Below, in pieces: positions 43,658 through 52,357 of a stretch of 62,367 bases of DNA. How positions within the stretch are numbered: the stretch's first letter is position 1; each line of letters begins with the position of its first letter. Origin of the DNA: Fimbriimonadaceae bacterium (GTDB lineage Bacteria > Armatimonadota > UBA10988); contig JADZEX010000025.1 of the NCBI GenBank assembly GCA_020850355.1, forward strand, positions 1 through 62,367, in the 5' to 3' direction. Both the position numbers and the translations under genes were made by a program. The notes below the pieces were generated by a model. It did no database searches, was not told the origin of the DNA, and was given only the letters and a program-made list of their open reading frames with translations.

Positions 43658-45057
43658 ACGCCTGGTTGGCGGCAGCACTAGGCGGTCGGCGAACACGGAT
43701 GGTGCTTTTGGTCGCTGCGTGTTGGCTATGGCCAATGCGCTGGGCCGCTGCTGGTGAGGGGGCCAGCGAAGGCCGAATGGGGTGCGCCGCCCGTTGTGTG
43801 TGGGGTGTGGCTGTACTGTGCGGGGTCCCCACGCAACGGTGCGAGGAGGTGGGTTGGGGCAGCTCTGCAACAACCTTGTTGAGTGTCAAAGAACTGGCAG
43901 TCGGGCTTGGCCTCGAAATGGAGCTTGAGCGGATCACTGTCTCGGAGGCCACCGCCAGTCAACTTCCTGTTATCGTGCATCTGCTGCACGATGGCGGGAA
44001 TGGTCACTTCGCCATCCTGACAGGCTTCGGGTCTGGCTATGTGCAGCTTTGGGATGGTCCCGGTGTGTCTGTCCAGGTGATGGCTACCGGCAGCTTCTCC
44101 ACTCTCTTCTCGGGCTTTGTCGCACGTCCGCGAGTTGCTGCGGCGCATGGGCCCAGCGTGGTGCTGGAGCCGGCTGTAGTTGATGTGGGTGTAGTGGCTG
44201 CCGGCCAGGATGTTGACTGCACGGTAAGGGTGCGCAATGTCGGTCGGGCGAATGCTCGCGTCTCCGTTCTGCGGACCAGTTGCGGGTGTACGATGGCATC
44301 CCTGAGCGCTCAGTCGATTGTCGGAGGTGGGGAGGCCGTGCTGAAGGTTCGGGTCAGCCCTCCGGATGGAGGCGAGTTTTCACAGATAGTTGAGCTGGCC
44401 ACCGACGCGGCCGGCAAGAGGTTATGTTTCGTTACGGTGCGCGGAGAGGCGCGGGTGAGACAGGTGGTCGCATTGCCTGGACGCTTGCGGCTGAGTGGCG
44501 TCCAGGGCGCGGTGCTAGGAGCAATGCTGGTTGTCGTCGTGCCTGCTGGCTCGGTAATTGTCGACGCGGAGGCGACATGCTCGGTGGTTGAAGCCCTTGT
44601 GGTAGGGCGGTCAGAGCACCGGGGTATCTCTCGAGTCTTTCTGAATGTCACCGCTGCCTCCGATCAGCTGGCATCTGGAAGATGCGAACTGCTATTGCGC
44701 TTCCGAGATGGGCCTATCGGCCCGCTCAAGGTTCCGGTGGACTACGAGGTGCGCTCGGCATGGCGGCCGCAGCCTAGTGGTATTGTTCTTCCTGAGGTGC
44801 AGGTGGGCAGCAGGAAAGAGGTCGTCGTGGTGTTGGAGCGGAACGATGGTCAGCAGAGGGGCTTGAGTGCTGTTCGCTCGACTGTCCGCGACACGGCCGT
44901 GAGTGTCATAGGCGATGGCAGGGGGTCTGCAATTCGGTTGAGCGTTGTTATCAGCCCATCGCGCGCAGGGCTGTATAGCGGTGTGATTGAGGTGATCGGT
45001 GCGGCCGGCCTGGTTGAGGTTTCCATCCCTGTTACAGCTCTGGCGGTCGATGGATAG
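43654..45057 (+). CDS. Exported C39-like peptidase domain plus DUF1573 protein
   Basis: A GTG at 43654 overlaps the upstream stop (GTGA), giving 467 residues. LVAACWLWPMRWAAAG is the signal segment. Residues about 43-145 are like the C39-type (bacteriocin-processing-peptidase-like) domain: GCAARCVWGVAVLCGVPTQR with a candidate Cys44, HFAILTGFGSG with His and QLWDGPG with Asp, the expected Cys-His-Asp order. Then DUF1573 (VVLEPAVVDVGVVAAGQDVD, SVLRTSCGCTMAS) and further Ig-like repeats run to the end. An exported protein with a C39-like domain could cleave a secreted precursor; a small Cys-rich precursor-like gene lies upstream. Activity is unproven. Its end overlaps the cytochrome gene by 8 bp. 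Confidence 0.75.
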   Translation: MNAWLAAALGGRRTRMVLLVAACWLWPMRWAAAGEGASEGRMGCAARCVWGVAVLCGVPTQRCEEVGWGSSATTLLSVKELAVGLGLEMELERITVSEATASQLPVIVHLLHDGGNGHFAILTGFGSGYVQLWDGPGVSVQVMATGSFSTLFSGFVARPRVAAAHGPSVVLEPAVVDVGVVAAGQDVDCTVRVRNVGRANARVSVLRTSCGCTMASLSAQSIVGGGEAVLKVRVSPPDGGEFSQIVELATDAAGKRLCFVTVRGEARVRQVVALPGRLRLSGVQGAVLGAMLVVVVPAGSVIVDAEATCSVVEALVVGRSEHRGISRVFLNVTAASDQLASGRCELLLRFRDGPIGPLKVPVDYEVRSAWRPQPSGIVLPEVQVGSRKEVVVVLERNDGQQRGLSAVRSTVRDTAVSVIGDGRGSAIRLSVVISPSRAGLYSGVIEVIGAAGLVEVSIPVTALAVDG

Positions 45058-46327
45058 ATCCTTGCCATACACCGTAAGTAACGCATGGAAGACGACGCAG
45101 CAGGTCGTCGCGGCTGTTCTCGTAGCGGTGTGTGCCGGAAGTGGCCAGGTAGGTGATGAGCCTTCGGTGAGGACCCTTGCCATCGCCCGCACGGACGGCT
45201 ATCTGGAGCCGTGTGGTTGCGGTGGGCAGCAGGCTGGGGGGCTGGCGCGGCGGGCCCAGTTGCTGCGCGACTGGAGGGCCGAGGCAGCGGACCTGGTGGC
45301 GCTCGACCTGGGCAACTTCGGGTCGCAACCGGCCGCGGTGCCGGTGGTGGCGCGGGCGCTGGGGGCGATGGGCGTGCTGGCCTGCGGCACCGCGGCGGAG
45401 GACCTGGCCGACTACCCCACCTTCACGACGGCCTGCCGCGAGGCTGGTCTCGCCCACACCAGCCTGGTGCCGCCGCTAGAATCGGGCGCGGCGCCACCGG
45501 CCGCCATCGTGGTGAGCGGGCCGGGCGGCCCGGTCTGCGGCCTGCTTTCGCTGTGCTTCGGATCGCTGGCCAACGCCGCGCTGACGGCACGGGCGGTCGA
45601 CGAGCTGGAGCGCCTGCACGCTGCACAGCCAGCGCTGCCGGTGCTGCTGATCAGTCACCGCAACGTGGCCACCACGGAGCGCCTGGTCGCGGCGATCCCC
45701 GGGGCGCTGCGGCCGGTGGCGGTGCTGGCGGCGAGTGACAGCAACGAGCCGGCCCCAGCTTGGGAGCGCGACGGGCTGTGGTGGGTGCCTGTCGCCCAGC
45801 GCGGCCGGGCGCTGGTTCGCCTCCGGTTGGTCCGTGCCGCGGCCGGCTGGGAGGTCCGAGCCACCGCCGTGTTGGTGGCCGACGGGCCGCGCGATGTGGC
45901 CGTGCAGGCGATGGTGGACGACTACCACCGGTCGACCGCGCCACCGCCGGTGGCCAGCACCCCGGCCCCCTACCCGCCGGTGACCGCCTGCGTGCCGTGT
46001 CACAGCGGGGCCGTCAAGGCCTGGCGGCAGCAGCCGCACGCCCATGCCGTCGAGACGTTGGAGCAGGCCGGCCGGCTGCAGGCGGGTTGTCTACGTTGTC
46101 ATGACGAGCGCTTCCGCCGCGACGGCCAACGGTCGCCAGCCGGTGACCGCGGCATCGAGTGCGCCACCTGCCACGACGCTCTCGCCGACCACCTGGCCAA
46201 CACCCAGCGGCGACCGTCCAGTGGCGCGCGCGCCGCCTGCGAAGGTTGCCACACCGCTGAGAACAGTCCCCACTGGGACCACCCGACCTACCTCACCAAG
46301 ATCCTGGCCGCCTGCCGCGCCCGCTGA
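45050..46327 (+). CDS. Exported multiheme cytochrome c with CGC-motif N-terminal domain
   Basis: The ATG at 45050 lies inside the end of the previous gene (425 residues). It has a signal segment (TQQVVAAVLVAVCAGSGQ). The N-terminal domain has DGYLEPCGCGGQQAGGLARR, the CGC...GGLARR pattern of the UshA-like calcineurin phosphatase relatives linked to cytochromes in Planctomycetes. The C-terminal quarter has four CxxCH haem-binding motifs (CVPCH, CLRCH, CATCH, CEGCH), a cytochrome c554-like arrangement. It would carry electrons in the periplasm, or on the outer face of a membrane. The first ~180 bp are compositionally like the genes upstream, while the rest has the high GC of the genome. Partner reductase unknown. 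Confidence 0.82.
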   Translation: MDRSLPYTVSNAWKTTQQVVAAVLVAVCAGSGQVGDEPSVRTLAIARTDGYLEPCGCGGQQAGGLARRAQLLRDWRAEAADLVALDLGNFGSQPAAVPVVARALGAMGVLACGTAAEDLADYPTFTTACREAGLAHTSLVPPLESGAAPPAAIVVSGPGGPVCGLLSLCFGSLANAALTARAVDELERLHAAQPALPVLLISHRNVATTERLVAAIPGALRPVAVLAASDSNEPAPAWERDGLWWVPVAQRGRALVRLRLVRAAAGWEVRATAVLVADGPRDVAVQAMVDDYHRSTAPPPVASTPAPYPPVTACVPCHSGAVKAWRQQPHAHAVETLEQAGRLQAGCLRCHDERFRRDGQRSPAGDRGIECATCHDALADHLANTQRRPSSGARAACEGCHTAENSPHWDHPTYLTKILAACRAR

Positions 46328-46336
46328 CCGCTCCCC

Positions 46337-49300
46337 TCAGAACCTCGCCCCCACTCCCGCGTTGAAGAGGTGGGCGGTGTAGCTGTTGTCGGTCTGTTCC
46401 TGGCGGTTCTTGTAGTCGGTGAAGTCGTAGCTCAGGCGGAGGCCGATCACCGAGGTGATGCGGTAGTCGAAGCCGGTGGTGAACTGGCGCCGGCTGAAGT
46501 TCTGCGAGGAGCCGCCGCTGTTCTTGTCGTTGCGGAGGGTCGTGAAGATGGCGTGGCCGCCGCGGCCGGGGAGTTGCCAGCGCAGGTCGGCACCCCAGGA
46601 CGAGTAGGTGGTGCGCGGATCGATCCCCTCGCTGGGGTCGGCTTCGCCCTCTTCGCGGGGGCCGAAGGTGTTCTTGGTGCCCATCGATTGCCAGTCGAAG
46701 CGCATGTCGAGGTGGTTCGAGAGGCGCCAGTCGAAGTTGAGGTTGAAGATGCCGGTGTCGGTCTGGTCGCCGGTGTCGCTGTACTTCAGGCCCTGCAGGC
46801 TGTAGCCCAGGCCGAAGCCGATGCGGTCGTTGATCTGGTACTGCGAGTTGAGCTGCAGGCTATCGGAGGTGCTGCCAGCCAGGCGGCCGTTGTCGGTGAC
46901 GTTGTGGCCCCAGGTGAAGTTGAAGCTGAGCCGCTCCATCGGCGTCAGCAGCGCGCCGATGGTGGTGTTCTGGGTCTTCGAGTTGGTCAGGTTGGGGTTG
47001 TTGATGTTGCCGCCGGTGAGCGGGTCGGTGGGCACCGTGACGCTGGTCTGGCGGCGCTGGTTCTCGAGGTCCAGGCGGTAGAGCAGGTAGTCGACGGTGC
47101 CCGGCCGCGGGACGCGGTCCCAGGTGCGGCCGGTCAGCGATTCGTTGCGGCTGTCGCTGAGCTGGTGCGAGAACTGCAGGCTGAGCATCTTGAAGGGCTG
47201 CCAGTTGAGCGAGCCCATCATGCTGGTGGCACTGTTTCGCGCGGCGCTCGACTTGGTGCCGCTGAAGCTGTAGTCGAAGCGCATCCCGAAGCGGCCGCCG
47301 GAGCTGTTGTAGCCGATCCCGGCGCGGCCGGCGGTGGTGTCGCTGTCGTTGGAGATGGTGGTGTCTTCGGACCCGCCATTGCCGGTGGTCTGGGACGAGG
47401 CGTGGTCGAAACCGACGTTGGCGCTGATCTGGTCGGTGAAGTTGTGGCTAAGCTGCACCGCCTGCCGCGAGAGCTGGTTGCCCGATCCCGCCCCGTCATT
47501 GCTCTGGCTGTTCCAGGTGGCGGTGAGCGACGACCGCGGGCCAAAGCGCCAGGACATCCCCAGCAGCGTCAGGCCGCTGCTGACGCGGCTGGCGTTGCCC
47601 TCGGTGTCGTAGAAGGGCCGCTCGTAGCGGTCCATCTGCAGGCCGAGGTTGAACCGTGAGCCGGGGGCGTAGGTGGCCTGGGCGGAGTAGCCGCGCTCGT
47701 TTTGGAAGAAGCCGGTGCTGTCGATGCGGCTGAACGAGTCGCTGATGCTCTTGTACTGCAGCCCTAGCGAAAAGTCGCCGAAGCGCGAGGCGGCCTGCAT
47801 CTTGAAGGCGGTGCCGCCGTCGCCGCGAGGGGTCTGGGTGCCATCGCCCTGGCGAGTCAGAGCGTCCCAGCCGCGGGCCACGGAGTCGCCGCGCTCGCGG
47901 CCGGTGCGGCTGCGGTACGACCCGAACATGCTGCCGCCGGTGCTCCCGCTGCCGAAGCCGCTGTTGTAACTGCTGCCGCTGTTGTAGCCGCTGCCGAAGC
48001 TGCCGGTGGAGCCGCTGCCGAAGCCGCCGGAGCCGAAGCCGTCGTAGTAACCGCCGCCCAGCCCGCCGGTGCCGGAGCCGCCGAAGCTGAAGGGGTTGCT
48101 GGTGCTGCCGCCCTCGCCGCTGCTGCTGGCGAACTCGAAGCGCAGGCCGAGGGCGTCGCCGAGGGACCAGTCGGCGTCGAACCCGAAGATGCTGCGGTCG
48201 CCGGAGCCCAGGTCGAGGGCCTCGACGACGCTGAAGCGGACCAGGATGCTGGCGCCTTCGGGCAGCACCTGGAAGAACCGCAGCTCGCCCGATTCGTAGG
48301 CGATTTCGTAGTCGACGTCACGCTGCTGCAGCAGGCCGTTGACCTGCACCGCCTCGCTGCCCGGCACAATCGGCCGCGGCCGGATGGTGAACGGCCCGCT
48401 GGAGGGCGTCGGCACGGTGATGGTGTCGGTGACGCGCCGCTCGACCGGACCGGAGAGGTCCTCGGTGCTGGCCAACTGGGTGATGTACTGCAGCCCCAGC
48501 CGCAGGTTGCCGGTGGGCGTGTAGCGGAGCTGCCCGCCCATCAGCAGGTCTTTCGGGCCCCCGACCCCGAGGGTTTCGTAGCGCACCTCGATGCGGCTGG
48601 TCGGCGGAATGATCCGCGTGCCGTTGAAGATCAGCTCGCCGGTGGAAGGGTTGAGCGTGTAGTCGCCGGTCTCGCCGTAGCCAGCCTGCTGGATCACGCC
48701 GTCGACCAGCACCACCGCCGAGCCATCGACGATGGGCACGAACGTCAGGTAGTACGGCCCGGGCGTGCCGTCGCCGACGAAGGTCTGGGTGCGGATGCTG
48801 CCGCCGACTTGCGACCCGAAGGCGAGGTACTCGAAGCGGTTGCCGATCTTGCCGACCGCCTCAAGGCCCTTCAGCCGGCGGCTGAACGGCACAAACTCGT
48901 TGCTGTCGCCGACGGTTGGGCTGATGTCGCCAAACGTGACGCGGGCGTTCTGGTCTTCCCAGAAGACGCGCCAGACGGGTTTGGTGTCGTTGAACCCGAA
49001 GCTGCGCTGCTCGATTTGCGCGTGCACGCCGAGCCCGAGCTGTTTCCAGAGCGTGCCGCTGACCAGCAGGCTGGCGTTTTGGCTGAATGTCTGGTCCTTG
49101 CCGTACTGGTCCTGCGAGAAGGTCTCGGCGGCGCCCTTGACCGACCGTAGCGAGAGCCCCAGGTCGGCGAAGCCGGAGAAGCTGAGCGGCTGCCGCCCGC
49201 GGTAGGTCTCGCGCCGCAGGCTGCCCCCTTCACGACCCTGGAACGGCCGCGGCGCGTCGGTGTAGGCGGTGCCGCCGAACAGCCCGCCGAGGGAGTTGCC

Positions 49301-49477
49301 GTAATACTCGCCGTGCCCCTGCGGCGGCCAGAGCTCGGCCGGCGGCGCGCCCGCGGGCGGCTGGCCGGGCCCACCGTCGGGCGGAGGCTGCTGCCCCCCG
49401 ACGCGCAAGTCCGGGACCTGGGCCCAGGCCGGACCCAGCACCAGCAAGACCGCCGTCAGCCAGCGCCAACGCGCCAT
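46337..49477 (-). CDS. Large outer-membrane beta-barrel protein
   Basis: The 1046-residue protein starts at the ATG at 49477, with GAGGAG upstream. MARWRWLTAVLLVLGPAWAQ is a signal peptide. A Pro/Gly-rich N-terminal region is followed by long alternating strands with aromatic girdles and loops (SFGFNDTKPVWRVFWEDQNA, RVTFGDISPTVGDSNEFVPF, LGVGGPKDLLMGGQLRYTPT). About residues 460-560 form a Gly/Ser/Tyr-rich insert (GLGGGYYDGFGSGGFGSGST), perhaps a surface loop or linker. The C-terminus ends in aromatic Phe (LFNAGVGARF), the usual outer-membrane barrel signature. It suggests a Gram-negative envelope. It is convergent with the cytochrome gene across 9 bp. No function could be recognised; transport or surface attachment is possible. 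Confidence 0.85.
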   Translation of the reverse strand: MARWRWLTAVLLVLGPAWAQVPDLRVGGQQPPPDGGPGQPPAGAPPAELWPPQGHGEYYGNSLGGLFGGTAYTDAPRPFQGREGGSLRRETYRGRQPLSFSGFADLGLSLRSVKGAAETFSQDQYGKDQTFSQNASLLVSGTLWKQLGLGVHAQIEQRSFGFNDTKPVWRVFWEDQNARVTFGDISPTVGDSNEFVPFSRRLKGLEAVGKIGNRFEYLAFGSQVGGSIRTQTFVGDGTPGPYYLTFVPIVDGSAVVLVDGVIQQAGYGETGDYTLNPSTGELIFNGTRIIPPTSRIEVRYETLGVGGPKDLLMGGQLRYTPTGNLRLGLQYITQLASTEDLSGPVERRVTDTITVPTPSSGPFTIRPRPIVPGSEAVQVNGLLQQRDVDYEIAYESGELRFFQVLPEGASILVRFSVVEALDLGSGDRSIFGFDADWSLGDALGLRFEFASSSGEGGSTSNPFSFGGSGTGGLGGGYYDGFGSGGFGSGSTGSFGSGYNSGSSYNSGFGSGSTGGSMFGSYRSRTGRERGDSVARGWDALTRQGDGTQTPRGDGGTAFKMQAASRFGDFSLGLQYKSISDSFSRIDSTGFFQNERGYSAQATYAPGSRFNLGLQMDRYERPFYDTEGNASRVSSGLTLLGMSWRFGPRSSLTATWNSQSNDGAGSGNQLSRQAVQLSHNFTDQISANVGFDHASSQTTGNGGSEDTTISNDSDTTAGRAGIGYNSSGGRFGMRFDYSFSGTKSSAARNSATSMMGSLNWQPFKMLSLQFSHQLSDSRNESLTGRTWDRVPRPGTVDYLLYRLDLENQRRQTSVTVPTDPLTGGNINNPNLTNSKTQNTTIGALLTPMERLSFNFTWGHNVTDNGRLAGSTSDSLQLNSQYQINDRIGFGLGYSLQGLKYSDTGDQTDTGIFNLNFDWRLSNHLDMRFDWQSMGTKNTFGPREEGEADPSEGIDPRTTYSSWGADLRWQLPGRGGHAIFTTLRNDKNSGGSSQNFSRRQFTTGFDYRITSVIGLRLSYDFTDYKNRQEQTDNSYTAHLFNAGVGARF

Positions 49478-49510
49478 CGTCGCTCCTCGCAAGCGCCTCA
49501 GCTTACCATG

Positions 49511-50896
49511 CTACCGGGCCGGGGTATCGAACAACCCCGGCAGAAACACGCCCAGGATCAGGAGCTGCAGCAGACCCAGCCACAGCGGCAGCAGCGCCAG
49601 GCCCCAGCGCCAGCCGGCCGCGCCGCGCCGCCAGAGCCGGCTCGGGCCGGCGGTCAGCGCCAGCGCCCAGGCCGGCAAAGCCAGGAACAGGTAGCGCCCC
49701 TGCGCCTGGAAGTAGACCGTGTTGAACTGCCACAGCAGCAGCACGGTCAGCAACGCCGCCGCCGCCAGCAGCAGGGCCGCCGCGCTGCCGGGATCCCAGC
49801 CGCGGGTGCGCACCCGCCAGCCCCAGCCGCCGGCCGAGGCCAGCAGAGCCGCCAGCAGCAGGCCATTGTGCAGCGGCGCGACGCCCAGCGGCAGCCGCAC
49901 CAGATCGTGCCCGACGTAGATCACCGCGCTGCGGCTGATCCACTCGGCGACATACGGCCAGTACGCCAGATGTTGCCCCCGCGCGGCGAACTCCGCGAGC
50001 AGCCGCGCGCGGGTCATGCGGGTGGTTAGGAAGCGCTCCTGAAAGGCCTGCTGGGCCAGCAGGTCGCCGTAGACCACCTGGTTGCGCAGGTACCACCAGC
50101 CCGCCAGCAGGCCGGCCACCGCCAAAGTGATCGCCGCCTGTTCGCCCGCCAGCCGCCAGTTGCGCCGCGGCAGACCAGACAACAGGGCGGTCAGCAGCAC
50201 CAGCGGCAGCAGCGCCACGCTGCTGGCCTTGGTCAGCAGCGCCGCCCCGAGCGCCAGGCCGGCCCACAGCCCGGCGCGGCGCGACGGCCCGTCGCGCAGA
50301 GAAAGCACCCAGCGCCACAGCAGCAGCGCCCAGCAGAGGTTGGCCAGCGGATCGTTGTTGACCCGCGACGCCAGGAAGACGTTCATCGGCAGCAACGCCA
50401 CCACCGCGGCGGCGGCCACCGCGAGGTCCTCGCCCGCCACGGCACGCACCAGTGCCCAGGTCACCCAGACCAGCGCCAGACCGCCCAGCAGGTTCAGCAG
50501 CCGTACCGCCGGCAAGCCGCCAAGTCGCCAGGCCACGGTCGCCAGGACGTAGTAGAGCGGCGGCTGATGCACCTCGAAGTTCGGGTCGTCGCCTGAGGTC
50601 TGCAGCAGCGGCAGCCCCCAGGCCCAGCCGGCGCTGGCGGTCTGCTCGCCGCTGAGGGTCTGGATGAACAGCAGGTGCGACTCTTCGTCGGGCCCGTAGC
50701 CGTGGGGCACCAGCGCCCAGTAGCCGCCGGCGGCCAGCACGAACAGCAGCGACAACAGCAGCAGCGGACCAGGCACCCACCGGCTCGTCACCTCAGAGCC
50801 CGCGGTGGGCAGTCGCTCCCCGCGCTGCCCGCCCGCGTGCTTCGGCGTTTCAACGCCGGGCGGGCGGACGTTCTTCACCGGTCGCTTGGCAGGCAT
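49511..50896 (-). CDS. GT-C (ArnT/PMT-like, GT39-type) membrane glycosyltransferase
   Basis: The 461-residue protein, from the ATG at 50896, has an N-terminal membrane anchor (PLLLLSLLFVLAAGGYW), a periplasmic loop with HGYGPDEESHLLFIQTL, where the Asp-Glu pair is the catalytic type seen in ArnT/PMT_2 enzymes, and at least nine further membrane segments. The family transfers sugars from a polyprenyl phosphate donor to proteins or lipids. Upstream the frame is open for another 86 residues but lacks a start with a ribosome binding site; the start chosen has only weak support. It lies 40 bp downstream of the aminotransferase gene on the same strand and may be in one operon. Confidence 0.82.
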   Translation of the reverse strand: MPAKRPVKNVRPPGVETPKHAGGQRGERLPTAGSEVTSRWVPGPLLLLSLLFVLAAGGYWALVPHGYGPDEESHLLFIQTLSGEQTASAGWAWGLPLLQTSGDDPNFEVHQPPLYYVLATVAWRLGGLPAVRLLNLLGGLALVWVTWALVRAVAGEDLAVAAAAVVALLPMNVFLASRVNNDPLANLCWALLLWRWVLSLRDGPSRRAGLWAGLALGAALLTKASSVALLPLVLLTALLSGLPRRNWRLAGEQAAITLAVAGLLAGWWYLRNQVVYGDLLAQQAFQERFLTTRMTRARLLAEFAARGQHLAYWPYVAEWISRSAVIYVGHDLVRLPLGVAPLHNGLLLAALLASAGGWGWRVRTRGWDPGSAAALLLAAAALLTVLLLWQFNTVYFQAQGRYLFLALPAWALALTAGPSRLWRRGAAGWRWGLALLPLWLGLLQLLILGVFLPGLFDTPAR

Positions 50897-50936
50897 CGCG
50901 GCCCATGATACCAGAGCCGGGCCGCTGGCCGACCGC

Positions 50937-52247
50937 CTAACCGCCCGCCACCGCGGCCAACGCGCCGTCGATCGCCACCACCGCCGCGGCGATGTCGGCC
51001 GCGGTGTGCGCCGCGCTCCAGCCGTGGTGGCAGGGACTGCCGCCGTAGTCGTGGAACCAGACCCCGCGCTCCCAGCAGGCCCGCACGAAGGCCAGGAAGC
51101 GCGCCCGGTCGTGGGCCAGCACGTCGTCGTAACGACGCAGCGGGCCGGGGGCAAAGACCAGGCCGAAGCGCGCCCCGTGGCGTGGTGCGGTGAGCGTCAC
51201 GCCGTGCCGCGTGGCGGCGGCCTGCAGGCCGCCCAGCAGTTGGTCGCCCAGCGCGGCGAGGTGTCCGTAGAAGCCGGGCCGGGTGATCTCGTCGAGAAAC
51301 GCCAGCGCCGCCAGGACGTTCAGTAGCGGAGCGTTGAAGGTGCCGGAGTGCTGCACCGGGCCGGTCGGCTTGAACTGCCCCAGCAGCTCGGCCCGGCCGC
51401 AGATCGCCGACAGCGGCAGCCCCCCGCCGAGAGCCTTGCCGATGGTGCACAGGTCGGGCGTCACCCCAAAGTCGACCTGCGCCCCGCCGGGGCTGGCCTT
51501 GAAGCTGGTCTGCACCTCGTCGAAGAAGAGCAGCACGCCGCTGGCGGTACACAGCTCGCGCAGCCGCGCCAGGTAGCCCGGCTGCGGCAGCAACCCGCCG
51601 CTGTTGAAGTTGACCGGCTCCAGAATCAGGCAGCAGGCCTCGTGCGCGTGGGCGGCCAGGCAGCGCTCGACTGCTGGGAGATCGTTGAAGGGCACCGGTA
51701 GAATCAGCTTGGCGAAACTGGCTGGAATGCCCGCCGACTCGATGTACGGGTCGCGGGCGTTGCTGGCCAGTCGCTCGGCCGGCGGGTGGCCACCGATGTA
51801 GAGCCCCTCGTGGTAGCCGTGGAAGTGGCCCTCGACGCGGATCACCTTGTCGCGCCCGGTGACGCCTCGACACAGCCGCAGAGCGTGCAGCGTCGCCTCC
51901 GAGCCCGAGTTGGTGAAGCGCACCATCTCGGCACACGGGATCAGCTCGCTCAGCCGCGCCGCCAGTTCGCCCTGGTAGGCCGTCTCGCTGGCGCACAGCT
52001 GCCCCCGCCGCGAAGCCTCGGTGAGAGCCGCGGCGATCGCCGGGTGGCCGTGCCCCAACAATGCCGCGCCATGACCGCAGCAGAGGTCGATCAGCTCGCG
52101 CCCATCGACATCCCAGACCCGCCCGCCGGCGCCGCGGTCCAGGATCACCGGGAACCCCAACCCCTGGTTGAGGCGGGTGGAACTGCACACGCCCCCCGGC
52201 AGGTGCTGGCTGGCGCGGTCCCAGAGTTCCTTACTGCGCGGCCCCAT
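50937..52247 (-). CDS. Glutamate-1-semialdehyde aminomutase-family class III aminotransferase
   Basis: The 436-residue PLP enzyme has the class III pattern: LWDRASQHLPGGVCSSTRLN, GRVWDVDGRELIDLCCGHGA, FTNSGSEATLHALRL, HFHGYHEGLYIG, LFFDEVQTSFK, and the Schiff-base Lys in TIGKALGGG (Lys271). It is closest to glutamate-1-semialdehyde 2,1-aminomutase and its relatives used in sugar or amino acid chemistry. The signature does not separate HemL from these paralogues, so no gene symbol is given. Together with a glycosyltransferase downstream it may serve glycan modification rather than tetrapyrrole synthesis, but this is inference. Confidence 0.85.
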   Translation of the reverse strand: MGPRSKELWDRASQHLPGGVCSSTRLNQGLGFPVILDRGAGGRVWDVDGRELIDLCCGHGAALLGHGHPAIAAALTEASRRGQLCASETAYQGELAARLSELIPCAEMVRFTNSGSEATLHALRLCRGVTGRDKVIRVEGHFHGYHEGLYIGGHPPAERLASNARDPYIESAGIPASFAKLILPVPFNDLPAVERCLAAHAHEACCLILEPVNFNSGGLLPQPGYLARLRELCTASGVLLFFDEVQTSFKASPGGAQVDFGVTPDLCTIGKALGGGLPLSAICGRAELLGQFKPTGPVQHSGTFNAPLLNVLAALAFLDEITRPGFYGHLAALGDQLLGGLQAAATRHGVTLTAPRHGARFGLVFAPGPLRRYDDVLAHDRARFLAFVRACWERGVWFHDYGGSPCHHGWSAAHTAADIAAAVVAIDGALAAVAGG

Positions 52248-52299
52248 CGGCGGCTCCCGGCGGCAGCGTGGCAGAGCCGGCGATTGGCGTCAAGGCGGC

Positions 52300-52328
52300 T
52301 TGACAGCGCCACGGCGGCGTCCGACACT
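52300..52328 (+). promoter_or_regulatory. Predicted promoter of the DUF488 operon
   Basis: TTGACA at 52300-52305, a 17-bp spacer and GACACT at 52323-52328 resemble a sigma-70 promoter with a weak -10. The first gene begins at 52358 with GGGGAG upstream. Confidence 0.45.
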
Positions 52329-52357
52329 GCCAGTGTTGTCACGAGACGGGGAGTTGG

